Shown one piece after another: positions 19,071 through 28,344 of a DNA stretch of 32,849 nt (positions are counted from its first letter, which is position 1; each line of letters begins with the position of its first letter). A model generated the notes under the pieces. That model ran no database searches, was not told the origin of the DNA, and saw only the letters and a list, made by a program, of their open reading frames with translations. The stretch is from positions 50,598 through 83,446 of the forward strand of contig PXQN01000090.1 in the NCBI GenBank assembly GCA_003021305.1, given 5' to 3'. A program made the translations under genes and the position numbers. The stretch is from Halobacteriales archaeon QH_10_67_22. Its GTDB lineage: Archaea; Halobacteriota; Halobacteria; Halobacteriales; Haloarculaceae.

Positions 19071-19159
19071 AACTATTTTTTATACGATTGCTGGAACGAC
19101 GTCACCGTCCGTCTCGCGACGCCATCGAAAAGCGGCCACGAACGTCACGTTCGACCGTT

Positions 19160-20485
19160 CTACAGCGCGTCCAGGAACGCGTCGAACGCACCGCTCTCGG
19201 CGTGGACGTGGGCGTAGGTCCCCAGCGTCCGGTGCTCGGTGAGGCCGTCCCGGCCCTCGGCCATCCCGTCGCCGCGCTCGACGTCGAAGGCGAAGCGCGC
19301 GTCGCTATCCACGTCGGCCGTCGAGTAGTGGAACTCGTGACCGCGGAGGGAGTCACCAGCAGTCGCCGTGAGCGCGTCGGTCCGAGCCCGCAGTTCGACG
19401 TGGTCCAGCGCCTGGTAGCGGTCGCACATCTCCACGTCGGCCGGGAGCACGCCGGCCATCTCGTGGGTCTCGCCGTCGGCCGTCGTCAGCGTCTCGGCCA
19501 GGGCCATGAACCCGCCACACTCGCCGAACACGGGCAGCCCGTCGGCCGCGCGGTCGGCCAGGGTCGAAAGCGCGGCGCTGTCGGCCAGCTGTCCGGCGAA
19601 CCGTTCGGGGTAGCCGCCGGGGAGGTAGACGCCGTCACAGTCGGGCAGCGGGTCGCCCGCCGTCGGCGCGAACGTCTCCACCTCCCCGCGCTCGCGGAGG
19701 CGCTCCATCGTCGCCGGGTAGACGAACGCGAACGCCTCGTCGCGAGCCACCGCGACGCGAGGGGCACCGCTCCCGGTGTCGCCACGCTGTCGCGACGACG
19801 AGGCGTCAGTCCCGAGTTCGGGGTCGGGCACCTGCCCCGCCGCGTCGAGCAGTCGGTCGGTGCGAACGTGCTCGGCGGCCGCCGCCAGCGCGTCGTCGTC
19901 CAGCGGCGCCTCCCTGCCCATGTGCAGGCCGAGGTGCCGGTCGGGGATCGCCAGGTCCTCATCGGGCGGAATCCGGCCGAAGTAGGTCAGTTCCGCGGGC
20001 AGGGCCTCGCGGATGCCGTCGGCGTGGCGACCGCCGTGGGCCCGCTGGGCGAGCACGCCCGCCACCTCGATATCCCGGCCGGCACGGTCGGCGTACTCGC
20101 GAAAGCCCAGGGCGGTCGCGGCAACGCTCTCCATGCCTGCCTTAGCGTCGACGACGAGCACCACCGGGAGTTCCAGCGCCTCGGCGACCATCGCGGTGCT
20201 GGAGCCGTCGCCGTCGTACAGCCCCATCACGCCCTCGACGAGACAGATGTCGCCCGCCCCCCGGTGGTAGTTGCGCCGGGCACCCTCGACGCCCTGCATC
20301 CAGACGTCCAGCGTCCGGGAGGGCCGGCCGGCGACCTGTGCGTGGTGGCTCGGGTCGATGAAGTCGGGGCCGGCCTTGGCAGGCTGGACCTCGTAGCCGG
20401 CTGCCTCCAGCGCGCGCACCGCCGCGAGCGCGGCGACGGTCTTGCCGACGCCGGAACTCGTGCCCGCCAGCACCAGGCCGTTCAC
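19160..20485 (-). CDS. cbiA: Cobyrinic acid a,c-diamide synthase
   Basis: MNGLVLAGTSSGVGKT, AKAGPDFIDPSHH, VEGVMGLYDG, YLPGGYPERFA, FGECGGFMAL. Confidence 0.95.
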   Translation of the reverse strand: MNGLVLAGTSSGVGKTVAALAAVRALEAAGYEVQPAKAGPDFIDPSHHAQVAGRPSRTLDVWMQGVEGARRNYHRGAGDICLVEGVMGLYDGDGSSTAMVAEALELPVVLVVDAKAGMESVAATALGFREYADRAGRDIEVAGVLAQRAHGGRHADGIREALPAELTYFGRIPPDEDLAIPDRHLGLHMGREAPLDDDALAAAAEHVRTDRLLDAAGQVPDPELGTDASSSRQRGDTGSGAPRVAVARDEAFAFVYPATMERLRERGEVETFAPTAGDPLPDCDGVYLPGGYPERFAGQLADSAALSTLADRAADGLPVFGECGGFMALAETLTTADGETHEMAGVLPADVEMCDRYQALDHVELRARTDALTATAGDSLRGHEFHYSTADVDSDARFAFDVERGDGMAEGRDGLTEHRTLGTYAHVHAESGAFDAFLDAL

Positions 20486-21300
20486 GACGACCCTCCCGTG
20501 CCGGGGGCAGCCTCGCCGTCGCCGGTCGCGCCGGAATCGCCGGCCCGGACCGCGAGCACCGACAGGTCGCTGAACGGCGTCTCCTCGCGGCCGCTCCCGC
20601 CGGCGTGGTCGGCCAACTCGCCCAGCGTCGTCCGGGTTGTCGTCTCATCGTCGTGGGTGAGTCGCTCGAAGACCAGCGCCGTCAACTCGGGGTCGGCGCC
20701 CGATCCCAGCAGGTCGGCGGCGACGTCGCCGGGCATCCAGTCGAACGGCCGCGGGAGCACCAGCAGGTGTCTGTCGCCGACGTCCTGCCGGAGGCGCTCG
20801 CGGTCGGCCTCGATAGGGCCGCGCTTGTGGAGCGTGACGAACGTCGTCTCCTCCATCGGCGTGCGGGCGCGACTGGCCGCGACCTGCAGCGACGAAATCC
20901 CGGGAACGACCCGGACCGGTCGGTCGAGCGCAGCCTCGACCTTGCCGACCAGCTGGTAGCCCGAGTGGTTCGGGTCGCCCATCAGGACGGCCACGCCGTC
21001 GGCGCCGGCCGCGACGCGCTCGGCGAAGGTCGCCAGCGTCGCCGCCTCGTCGTCGTACCCACACGTCAATAGATCCGCGTCGGTCCGGTCGCGAACGTAG
21101 TCGACGACCGTCTCGAACCCGACGACCACGTCGGCGTCCGCGAGGAGGGCGTCCCCGCGCCGGGTGAGATACCCGTCGTCGCCGGGACCGATACCGACCG
21201 CGTACACAGGGTCAGCCGTTCCGTCGGGTCCGGATTCGGGGCCTGCGGCGGCGACCGCCGCCGGGTCGTCGGGGGGCTCGAACGTACTGTCGTCTGTCAC
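20482..21300 (-). CDS. cbiE: Cobalt-precorrin-7 (C5)-methyltransferase-like
   Basis: VYAVGIGPGDDGYLT, VAVLMGDPNHSG, VRVVPGISSLQVAASR; 4-nt overlap with cbiA. Confidence 0.87.
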   Translation of the reverse strand: MTDDSTFEPPDDPAAVAAAGPESGPDGTADPVYAVGIGPGDDGYLTRRGDALLADADVVVGFETVVDYVRDRTDADLLTCGYDDEAATLATFAERVAAGADGVAVLMGDPNHSGYQLVGKVEAALDRPVRVVPGISSLQVAASRARTPMEETTFVTLHKRGPIEADRERLRQDVGDRHLLVLPRPFDWMPGDVAADLLGSGADPELTALVFERLTHDDETTTRTTLGELADHAGGSGREETPFSDLSVLAVRAGDSGATGDGEAAPGTGGSS

Positions 21301-21384
21301 ACCCGCCCTTTGCCCCGGGGTGGGTTGACGCTTGTGTTCCCGACAGCGGCGGGAACGACCTATCTCGGCAGCGAACGCGACCGA

Positions 21385-22443
21385 TCAGACAGTGAGCGAG
21401 ACGTCCTCGAACGAGAGGAAGGCGGTCTCGTAGCCCTCGTGACGTGCGATCTGCGGGGGCAGGTCGACGGAGAGCGTCAGTTCGTCGCCCGCCTGTGGGT
21501 CGGCGACCGCGCCGTAGTGATACCCCAGGTCGGGGTCGAAGGTGGGTTCGAGCGCCCCCGCGAACGCCTCGCTCCCGTCGCGGGTCAGCGTCGCCGAGAG
21601 CGACATAAAGGGGAGCGGGTAGCTGTTGTACGGCGTCCGGGGCGAGACGGCGAGGTATGCTCCTTCGCCGTCGATCCCCTCGGGCGGGGTCGACAGTCGG
21701 GTCACGGCGAGGGTCGCATCGCCCGTCGAGGGGGCGCCGATAGCGTCCCCGGGGATCGCTTCGGGGTCGGGCGCCCGGGCGACGGGCAGCATCTCCATGT
21801 CCATCGACTCGACGGCGCCCCGCTCGCCCTGCCGGTCGGGGAGCAGTTCGAACGAGAGGTCTTCGAGCGTGGACTGCTGGAACTCGACGGTGAACGAGGC
21901 CTCGACCAGCTGGTCGAAGCGGTCGGCAAACGTGCCGGTTCGCCGGGCCGAGACCGGCCCGATTTCGAGGGTCACGTCGTAGGTCCCGTCGCCGTCCAGC
22001 GAGACGTTGTCGCCGGCGTGGACGCCCATGTTCTGGGAGAGCATCGACCACAGTGACTTGTCCCCGACGACCGTCTCGCCGTCGCGTTCGACCGTCGCCC
22101 TGACGCTGCTGTTGGGGACGACGGTCCCGGTCTCGCTGTCCCAGACGACGCTCATCAGGTGGGCCGAATCCTCGCCGCGGATCTCGACCCGGTTGGTCTC
22201 GTCGGCGTCCAGCAGCCAGAACCGGTGGGGGAAGCTGTACGTGAGCGCGACGCCGTAGTCGCCGGCCTCCGTCGTCCCCACCATCTCCATCCCCTCGACG
22301 TGGGTCGGCACGTACACCGCGTCGGGGCGGTCCTCGACCAGCGGCGGCGACCGCGCCGACCGCGTCTCGAACATCGACCGACACCCGGCCAGCCCGCCCG
22401 CGACCGTCGTGGCACCGACTGCGAGGAACTGCCGTCTGTCCAT
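21385..22443 (-). CDS. Iron-transporter-like lipoprotein (P19/Tp34-like; DUF7350-like by recollection)
   Basis: MDRRQFLAVGATTVAGGLAGC signal; VEGMEMVG...YGVALTYSFPHRFWLLDADETNRVEI and GYHYGAV. Confidence 0.72.
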   Translation of the reverse strand: MDRRQFLAVGATTVAGGLAGCRSMFETRSARSPPLVEDRPDAVYVPTHVEGMEMVGTTEAGDYGVALTYSFPHRFWLLDADETNRVEIRGEDSAHLMSVVWDSETGTVVPNSSVRATVERDGETVVGDKSLWSMLSQNMGVHAGDNVSLDGDGTYDVTLEIGPVSARRTGTFADRFDQLVEASFTVEFQQSTLEDLSFELLPDRQGERGAVESMDMEMLPVARAPDPEAIPGDAIGAPSTGDATLAVTRLSTPPEGIDGEGAYLAVSPRTPYNSYPLPFMSLSATLTRDGSEAFAGALEPTFDPDLGYHYGAVADPQAGDELTLSVDLPPQIARHEGYETAFLSFEDVSLTV

Positions 22444-22532
22444 ATCGGCCGTAGCGACCGTGCCTACAAACGGGTTCTGGTACGCCTTTCGAGTCGCCGG
22501 TCGAACCTGCGCTCTCGCGTGACCGGGGACTC

Positions 22533-23819
22533 TCAGGGAGCAGCGGGCAGTGCCCGCTTGTTGCGGGGCGGCACCAGGTAGTTGCCGCGCCGTTCGACGG
22601 TTATGTACTGGAGGATGCCGTTGTTCGAACGCTGGCCGACGGCCGCCGAATCGGCGGCAGTGGTCCCGTTCATCGCCTGTCTGGTCGCGACGAACTCCGC
22701 GATGGCCGACTGTAGCGACAGGAAGTGGACCGTCGCTCGCTCGTCGTCGGTCGAGTCGAAGTCCCGCCGGAGGATGCGTGGCTGGCCGTCCACGCGGGCG
22801 CGTGCCGTCTTCTGGGCGTGACCGACTTTCCCTGACTCGGTGGCGTCCGTGGTGACGTCGTCGGCACAGCCCGCCACCTGGTTGTCCGCGCCGAGGTTCT
22901 CGCCGGTCCCCTCGATTCGGTCCCCGTCGGCGTGGGCGGGACAGAACATCGTCGACTCGCGGTGCTCGCGGGAGTCCTGCTCGTACCACTGCTGGAGGTT
23001 GAGGTGGATCTGCGAGAGGTGCTGGGTCGTCCCGCCCGCGAAGGGGCCCCCCTCGATAGTGACGCGGTCCTCGCTGGCCTGGCTCCCTTTGAATCCAGAC
23101 TCGAACCCCATGTACAGCGGCGCGTCCTCTGAGACGGGTTCGGAGTCGGGGATCCCCGTGACGCCCTGGTTGTCGGCCGGCAGGCCGGCACCGATGAAGC
23201 CGGTCCGGCGGGTCCGACCCTCGTCGGCGAGGTCGGCGTCGACGAGCACGTCCGAGAGGGTCGCCGCGACCTCGACGCCGTTGACGGTGTCGCGCTCGCC
23301 GTCGAGTGCCTGTTCTGTGGCCAGCAGGACCGAGCCGTAGTCACTCGCCAGGTGAACGATGACGTCGGCGTCGTCGGGCGTCGGGTTCTCGAAGGGCGCC
23401 AGCGGCTCCGGTTCTGGCAGGGCCACGCCCGGGTCGTCGAACCGCTCGAAGTACGACGGCCCATAGCCGACCGTCGAGAGCAGCCCCACGCCGTGGCCGT
23501 CGTCGGTTTCGTGGCTCCGCGGGTAGGCCCGTTCGAGCGACCGGAGGGCGGTCTCGACGGTCTCCCGGTCGGCGTCGGTGGGCCGGTCGCCGCGGTAGTC
23601 GAACAGTCGGACCAGGTGGTGGCGCGGGGGGATGTCGTTGCCGGCGTCGTCGGTCGCCAGCGCATCGTTCCAGGCGTGCTGGCGGGCCGGCCGCGCCCCG
23701 GCCGACCCCGTCGGCAGGTCGGGGTCCTCGCGGCCGAGGCAGGCCGATAGCGCCGACGCACCGCCGATGGCGACGGCCGTCTTCACGAAGTCCCGGCGGG
23801 AGATCCGACTCGGTGGCAT
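22533..23819 (-). CDS. Tat-exported Dyp-type-peroxidase-like protein (DUF7405-like by recollection)
   Basis: SRRDFVKTAVAIGGASALSACLG Tat signal; overall layout, FLSLQ.AI.EFV.TR.AMNG, and neighbouring iron-transporter-like gene. Confidence 0.68.
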   Translation of the reverse strand: MPPSRISRRDFVKTAVAIGGASALSACLGREDPDLPTGSAGARPARQHAWNDALATDDAGNDIPPRHHLVRLFDYRGDRPTDADRETVETALRSLERAYPRSHETDDGHGVGLLSTVGYGPSYFERFDDPGVALPEPEPLAPFENPTPDDADVIVHLASDYGSVLLATEQALDGERDTVNGVEVAATLSDVLVDADLADEGRTRRTGFIGAGLPADNQGVTGIPDSEPVSEDAPLYMGFESGFKGSQASEDRVTIEGGPFAGGTTQHLSQIHLNLQQWYEQDSREHRESTMFCPAHADGDRIEGTGENLGADNQVAGCADDVTTDATESGKVGHAQKTARARVDGQPRILRRDFDSTDDERATVHFLSLQSAIAEFVATRQAMNGTTAADSAAVGQRSNNGILQYITVERRGNYLVPPRNKRALPAAP

Positions 23820-23981
23820 AGCCGACCGTTAGGACTGGGCCAGTAAGGGGATTTCTATCGGTGGCGAGCGCGTCGTCTGACCGCTCGCGCGGGGCTCCGA
23901 CCGGTGCCGGCGAGCCACCGCCGAGGGGGGCGCCGGCAGCCTCGTCGGGGCTTTTACCACGCCGTCGGGACACGATCAGCC

Positions 23982-24416
23982 GTGTACCGGGGACGATTCC
24001 TCGAGGTGCTGGGCACCGGTGTGGGGGCGGCTGCGAGCGGTTGTCATGGACTTACGGGCACCCGCCGGGAGCCGTATCTTGAGGCCGTCACCGTCCGGAA
24101 CCTCGACACCGCCGACCACGAGTTCGGTCTCGCGGTCGAACGGGCGGGGTCGGTCGTCCACGAGGAGACCATCGAACTGGCCGGGTCCGGCACCGACCAG
24201 TCCCAGACGTCGGTCGCCTGCGACTGGTCCGGGCGCGGGCCCTTCGTCGTGACCTGCACGCTCAACGATGGCGAGACCGAACGGGTCCGGGTCGACCGGT
24301 CGTCCGACGACATAGACCAGGGGCAGGGAGCGTACGCACAGGTGACGTTCACGACCACGGACACGGGCGCGCTCGGGTCGTCGGGCTACCTTGACGACGG
24401 CGGGCGGGAGTGTTAA
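23982..24416 (+). CDS. Small haloarchaeal lipoprotein-like protein
   Basis: GTG start VYRGRFLEVLGTGVGAAASGCHGLTG lipobox; VTVRNLDTADHEFGLAVERAGSVVHEETIELAG. Confidence 0.65.
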   Translation: MYRGRFLEVLGTGVGAAASGCHGLTGTRREPYLEAVTVRNLDTADHEFGLAVERAGSVVHEETIELAGSGTDQSQTSVACDWSGRGPFVVTCTLNDGETERVRVDRSSDDIDQGQGAYAQVTFTTTDTGALGSSGYLDDGGREC

Positions 24417-24478
24417 TTGGGTGGGCTCCTGGACGACAGCGACTGATCCCGGGTACGGACGGACGCGTTCGGGCGCCG

Positions 24479-25300
24479 TCAGCCCAGCGAGACGTCCAGG
24501 TACAGCATGACGACGACGCCGACGATGGTGCCCATGGTCGCGACACGCTCGTTGCCTCGGACGTGGGTCTCGGGGACGATCTCGTCGCTGATGACGTAGA
24601 TCATCGCGCCGGCGGCGAAGCCCATCGAGTAGGGCAACACGGCGGCGGCGACGGTCACCGCGAGGACGCCGACCAGCACCAGTGGGATCTCGACGACGCC
24701 CGACCGGATCCCGGCGAGGGCGGCGTAGCTCCGCCGGTCGAGTCCCGCGTTGACGGCCGCGACCGACACTGCCAGCCCCTCGGGCACGTTCTGGACGCCG
24801 ATGGCGATCATGAGCGCCACCGCGTTCCCGACGTCACCGGAGCCGAAACCGACGCCGACCGCCAGCCCCTCGGGCATGTTGTGGAGCGTGATCGCCAGCA
24901 CGAACAGGACGACCGAGGCGAGGCGCTCGTCGTCGGCCGGCAACTCGTCGCCCGGCCTGGCGGCGTCGGCCCGGCGCTCGCCGGTCAGCAGGTAGTGGGC
25001 GTGGGGGACCAGCACGTCGGCCCGTTCGAGGAAGACAGCACCCAACAATACGCCGCCCAGCACCGGCAGTGGGTTTCCCCCGGCGGCCTCGATACCGGGC
25101 AGGATGAGACTGGTGAAACTCGCGGCGAGCATGATCCCCGCCGCAAAGCCCAGGGCCCCGTCCAGCGCCCGCTCGGAGGGGTCCCGCCAGACCAGCACCA
25201 GCGACGCACCGAGCAGGTTCAGCCCGGCGATCACCAGCCCACCGACCAGGCCCTGGACGAGCGGAGGCTGGGCCGCCAGCGTCTCGACCGGGCCGGCCAT
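24479..25300 (-). CDS. ZIP family metal transporter
   Basis: AITLHNMPEGLAVGVGFG and AIGVQNVPEGLAVSVA; multiple TM segments. Confidence 0.93.
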   Translation of the reverse strand: MAGPVETLAAQPPLVQGLVGGLVIAGLNLLGASLVLVWRDPSERALDGALGFAAGIMLAASFTSLILPGIEAAGGNPLPVLGGVLLGAVFLERADVLVPHAHYLLTGERRADAARPGDELPADDERLASVVLFVLAITLHNMPEGLAVGVGFGSGDVGNAVALMIAIGVQNVPEGLAVSVAAVNAGLDRRSYAALAGIRSGVVEIPLVLVGVLAVTVAAAVLPYSMGFAAGAMIYVISDEIVPETHVRGNERVATMGTIVGVVVMLYLDVSLG

Positions 25301-25473
25301 ACCGGCAGGTCACGGCCCGCACACATAGGTTTCGGGTCGTCCGGACCGGTCGGCCTCGGCGTCGTCGGTTCCGGGTCGGCGACACCCGTCGCCACCCGCG
25401 GCGCCGAGAACTGTGGGGCTGGCCGGCGGGTGGAGATGGCAGTCCTTTTGCTTACACGCTGTCAGGGTCGGAT

Positions 25474-27843
25474 ATGGACTACGAGCCACAGGACGTCGAG
25501 TCGAAGTGGCGACAGCGGTGGGCCGACCGGGGGCGCTACGAGGCCGACCCCGACCCCGGCGACGCTGACCCCACGTTCATCACCGTCCCTTACCCCTACC
25601 CCAGCGGCGGGATGCACCTGGGTCACTGCCGGACCTACACCGTCCCGGACGTGTACGCCCGCTACCGTCGGCTGCAGGGCGACACCGTTCTCTTTCCGAT
25701 CGCCTGGCACGTCACCGGCACGCCCATCGTCGGCGCCGTCGAGCGCCTGAAGGAGGGCGACGAAGACCAGATATCCTCGCTCCAGGACGCGTTCAACGTC
25801 CCCGAGTCCGACCTCCAGAGTCTGGAGACGCCGATGGGCTTCGCCCGCTATTTCATCGAGGAAGCCGACTCCTCGTACAAGCGGGGGATGCGCCAGCTGG
25901 GGCTGTCTATCGACTGGCGCCGGGAGTTCACCACCAACGACGACCGCTACTCGAAGTTCATCACCTGGCAGTACGAGACGCTCAAAGAGCGCGGCCTTCT
26001 GGAGAAGGGCCTCCACCCGGTCGATTTCTGTACCAACGAACTGCAACCGGTCACCGACCACGACCTCCTGGAGGGCGAAGACGCCGAACACCAGGAGTTC
26101 ACGCTCGTCCGCTTTTCCGACGACGACGGGACGATTTACCCGATGGCCACGCTGCGACCCGAGACGGTCCGGGGAGTGACCAACGCCTTCGTCAACCCCG
26201 GGGCGACCTACGTCCGCGCGACGGTCGACGGCGAACGATGGATCGTCAGCGAGCAGGCCGCCGGGAAGTTCGAACTCCAGGACCGCTCGGTGACCGTCGA
26301 GGAGCGGCTGTCGGGCGCGGACCTGGTGGGCACCGCCGTCGACAACCCCGTCACGGGCGAGGCGGTCACGATCCTCCCGGCCGAGTTCGTCGACCCGGAC
26401 AACGCCACCGGCGTCGTGATGTCCGTCCCCGCCCACTCCCCGGACGACTACCTCGCTCTGGAGGAGGCCAGAGCGGACGCCGACCGGATCGAAGCCGACT
26501 ACGGCGTCGACGCCGACGCGATCCGCGCCATCGACCCCGTCCCGATCCTCGCCATCGACGACTACGGCGAGATACCCGCTCGCGACGCGCTCGCGGCCGC
26601 CGGCGTCGAGCGTACCGACGACCCCGCGCTCGGCGAGGTCACCGAGGACCTCTACCAGGCCGAGTTCCACAACGGCCGCCTGCTGGACTCGTACGACGAG
26701 TTCGCAGGCGAGGTGGTCGCGGACGTCCGGGAGCGCTTTCGCGAGCACCACCGCGAGACCGGCGCGTTCGACCGGATGTACGAGTACACCGAGGAGGTGG
26801 TCTGCCGGTGTGGCGGCGACGTCGAGGTGTCGGTCCAGGACACCTGGTTCATCCGGTACAACGACGAGGACTGGCAAGAGAAAGCCCGCGAGGTCGTCGA
26901 GGGGATGGACGCCATCCCCGAGAACACGCGCAAGCAGTACGACGACACCATCGACTGGCTGGAGGAGTGGCCCTGCATCCGCAACTACGGCCTGGGGACG
27001 CGCCTGCCCTGGGACGAGGAGTTCGTCATCGAACCGCTGTCGGACTCGACTATCTACATGGCCTACTACACCATCGCGCCCCGCCTGCGCGAGGTTCCAG
27101 TTGAGGACGTAGACCGGGAGTTCTTCGACGCGCTCTTTTTCGGCCCCGAGGGCGAGGCGGCCCCCGAGGGCTACGACGTCGCGTTCGACGACCCCGACGA
27201 GCGCGCGCTGGAACTGCGCGAGGAGTGGGAGTACTGGTATCCCGTCGACTACCGCTGTTCGGCGACCGACCTCATCCGCAACCACCTCACGTTCTACATC
27301 TACCACCACGCCGAACTGTTCGAGCCCGGCAACTGGCCGGGGGGGATCACCTCGATGGGCCTGGGCCTGCTAGAAGGCGAGAAGATGTCCTCCTCGAAGG
27401 GTCACGTCGTCCTCCCGGGCAAGGCCCTCGACGAGTACGGCGCCGACACCGTCCGGTTTTTCCTGCTGAACTCCGCCGAGCCGTGGCAGGACTACGACTG
27501 GCGCGCCGACGCGGTCAGTTCCGCCCGCGACCAGTTAGAGCGGTTCTGGGACCGCGCCCAGGACATCGCCGACCGCGAGGTGCCCGACGACCCGGCGCTT
27601 TCGGGCGTCGACCGCTGGCTACTCTCGCGGCTCCAGGCCACTGTCGAGACGACCACCGACGCGCTGGAGAACTTCGAGACCCGCACCGCGAGCCAGGCCG
27701 CCTTCTACAACTTCGAGGAGGACCTCCGGTGGTACCGCCGCCGGACCGACACCGACCGTCCCGGCGCTGTCTGGACGCTCCGGCGAGTCCTCGAGACGCG
27801 CCTGCGCCTGCTGGCGACGACATCAACGACATCGTCGACGTGA
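25474..27843 (+). CDS. leuS: Leucyl-tRNA synthetase, N-terminal and catalytic part; frame ends prematurely at an apparent internal deletion
   Basis: YPYPSGGMHLGHCRTYTVPD (HIGH), LLEGEKMSSSKGHVVLPG (KMSKS), WHVTGTP; ends in aberrant RLRLLATTSTTSST*. Confidence 0.93.
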   Translation: MDYEPQDVESKWRQRWADRGRYEADPDPGDADPTFITVPYPYPSGGMHLGHCRTYTVPDVYARYRRLQGDTVLFPIAWHVTGTPIVGAVERLKEGDEDQISSLQDAFNVPESDLQSLETPMGFARYFIEEADSSYKRGMRQLGLSIDWRREFTTNDDRYSKFITWQYETLKERGLLEKGLHPVDFCTNELQPVTDHDLLEGEDAEHQEFTLVRFSDDDGTIYPMATLRPETVRGVTNAFVNPGATYVRATVDGERWIVSEQAAGKFELQDRSVTVEERLSGADLVGTAVDNPVTGEAVTILPAEFVDPDNATGVVMSVPAHSPDDYLALEEARADADRIEADYGVDADAIRAIDPVPILAIDDYGEIPARDALAAAGVERTDDPALGEVTEDLYQAEFHNGRLLDSYDEFAGEVVADVRERFREHHRETGAFDRMYEYTEEVVCRCGGDVEVSVQDTWFIRYNDEDWQEKAREVVEGMDAIPENTRKQYDDTIDWLEEWPCIRNYGLGTRLPWDEEFVIEPLSDSTIYMAYYTIAPRLREVPVEDVDREFFDALFFGPEGEAAPEGYDVAFDDPDERALELREEWEYWYPVDYRCSATDLIRNHLTFYIYHHAELFEPGNWPGGITSMGLGLLEGEKMSSSKGHVVLPGKALDEYGADTVRFFLLNSAEPWQDYDWRADAVSSARDQLERFWDRAQDIADREVPDDPALSGVDRWLLSRLQATVETTTDALENFETRTASQAAFYNFEEDLRWYRRRTDTDRPGAVWTLRRVLETRLRLLATTSTTSST

Positions 27844-28223
27844 CCGACACCGACCCGGAGACGATCCGGGTGTACGTCGCCGCCGACTGGAAACGCGCGG
27901 TGTTCGACGCCGTCCGCGAGGCCGGCGCCGACGTCGGCGCCGTCATGAGCGAGGCGATGCAACAGGACCACCTCCGGGAACGGGGCGACGCGGTCAACGA
28001 CCTTGCCGGGGAACTCGTCGAGTTCGCCCGCGAGCGCGACGAGGAGACGCTCGACACGCTCGGCGACGTCGACGAACTGGCGGTCTACGAGGGTGCCCGG
28101 GACTTCTTCGAACGGGCGTTCAACGCGACCGTCGAGGTGTACGCCGAGGACGCCGACCCGACCGACCCCGGCGGCAAGGCCGACCAGGCCGTCCCGTTCC
28201 GGCCGGCCGTCCACATCGAGTGA
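27840..28223 (+). CDS. leuS: Leucyl-tRNA synthetase C-terminal domain in another frame (possible separate ORF from GTG)
   Basis: VTDTDPETIRVYVAADWKRAVFDAV...GKADQAVPFRPAVHIE, typical haloarchaeal LeuRS C-terminus; GTG overlaps the upstream TGA (GTGA). Confidence 0.75.
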   Translation: MTDTDPETIRVYVAADWKRAVFDAVREAGADVGAVMSEAMQQDHLRERGDAVNDLAGELVEFARERDEETLDTLGDVDELAVYEGARDFFERAFNATVEVYAEDADPTDPGGKADQAVPFRPAVHIE

Positions 28224-28344
28224 GTCCCGGGCCGTTCCACCACTGTTGGAATCGCTTTCGGTTCGTGTGTGAAAATAAAATCAGTAAAACGTTCTTCAAT
28301 TGGATACCTGTGTAATTATTACCCTGTTTGGAGAACAAATTGGT

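Noticed and set aside
19088-20959. 623-aa plus-strand ORF antisense to cbiA/cbiE
   Set aside because: Shadow ORF; the opposite strand has unmistakable cobalamin-biosynthesis motifs.
25462-27309. 615-aa minus-strand ORF antisense to leuS
   Set aside because: Shadow ORF typical of GC-rich coding DNA; the plus strand encodes clear LeuRS motifs.
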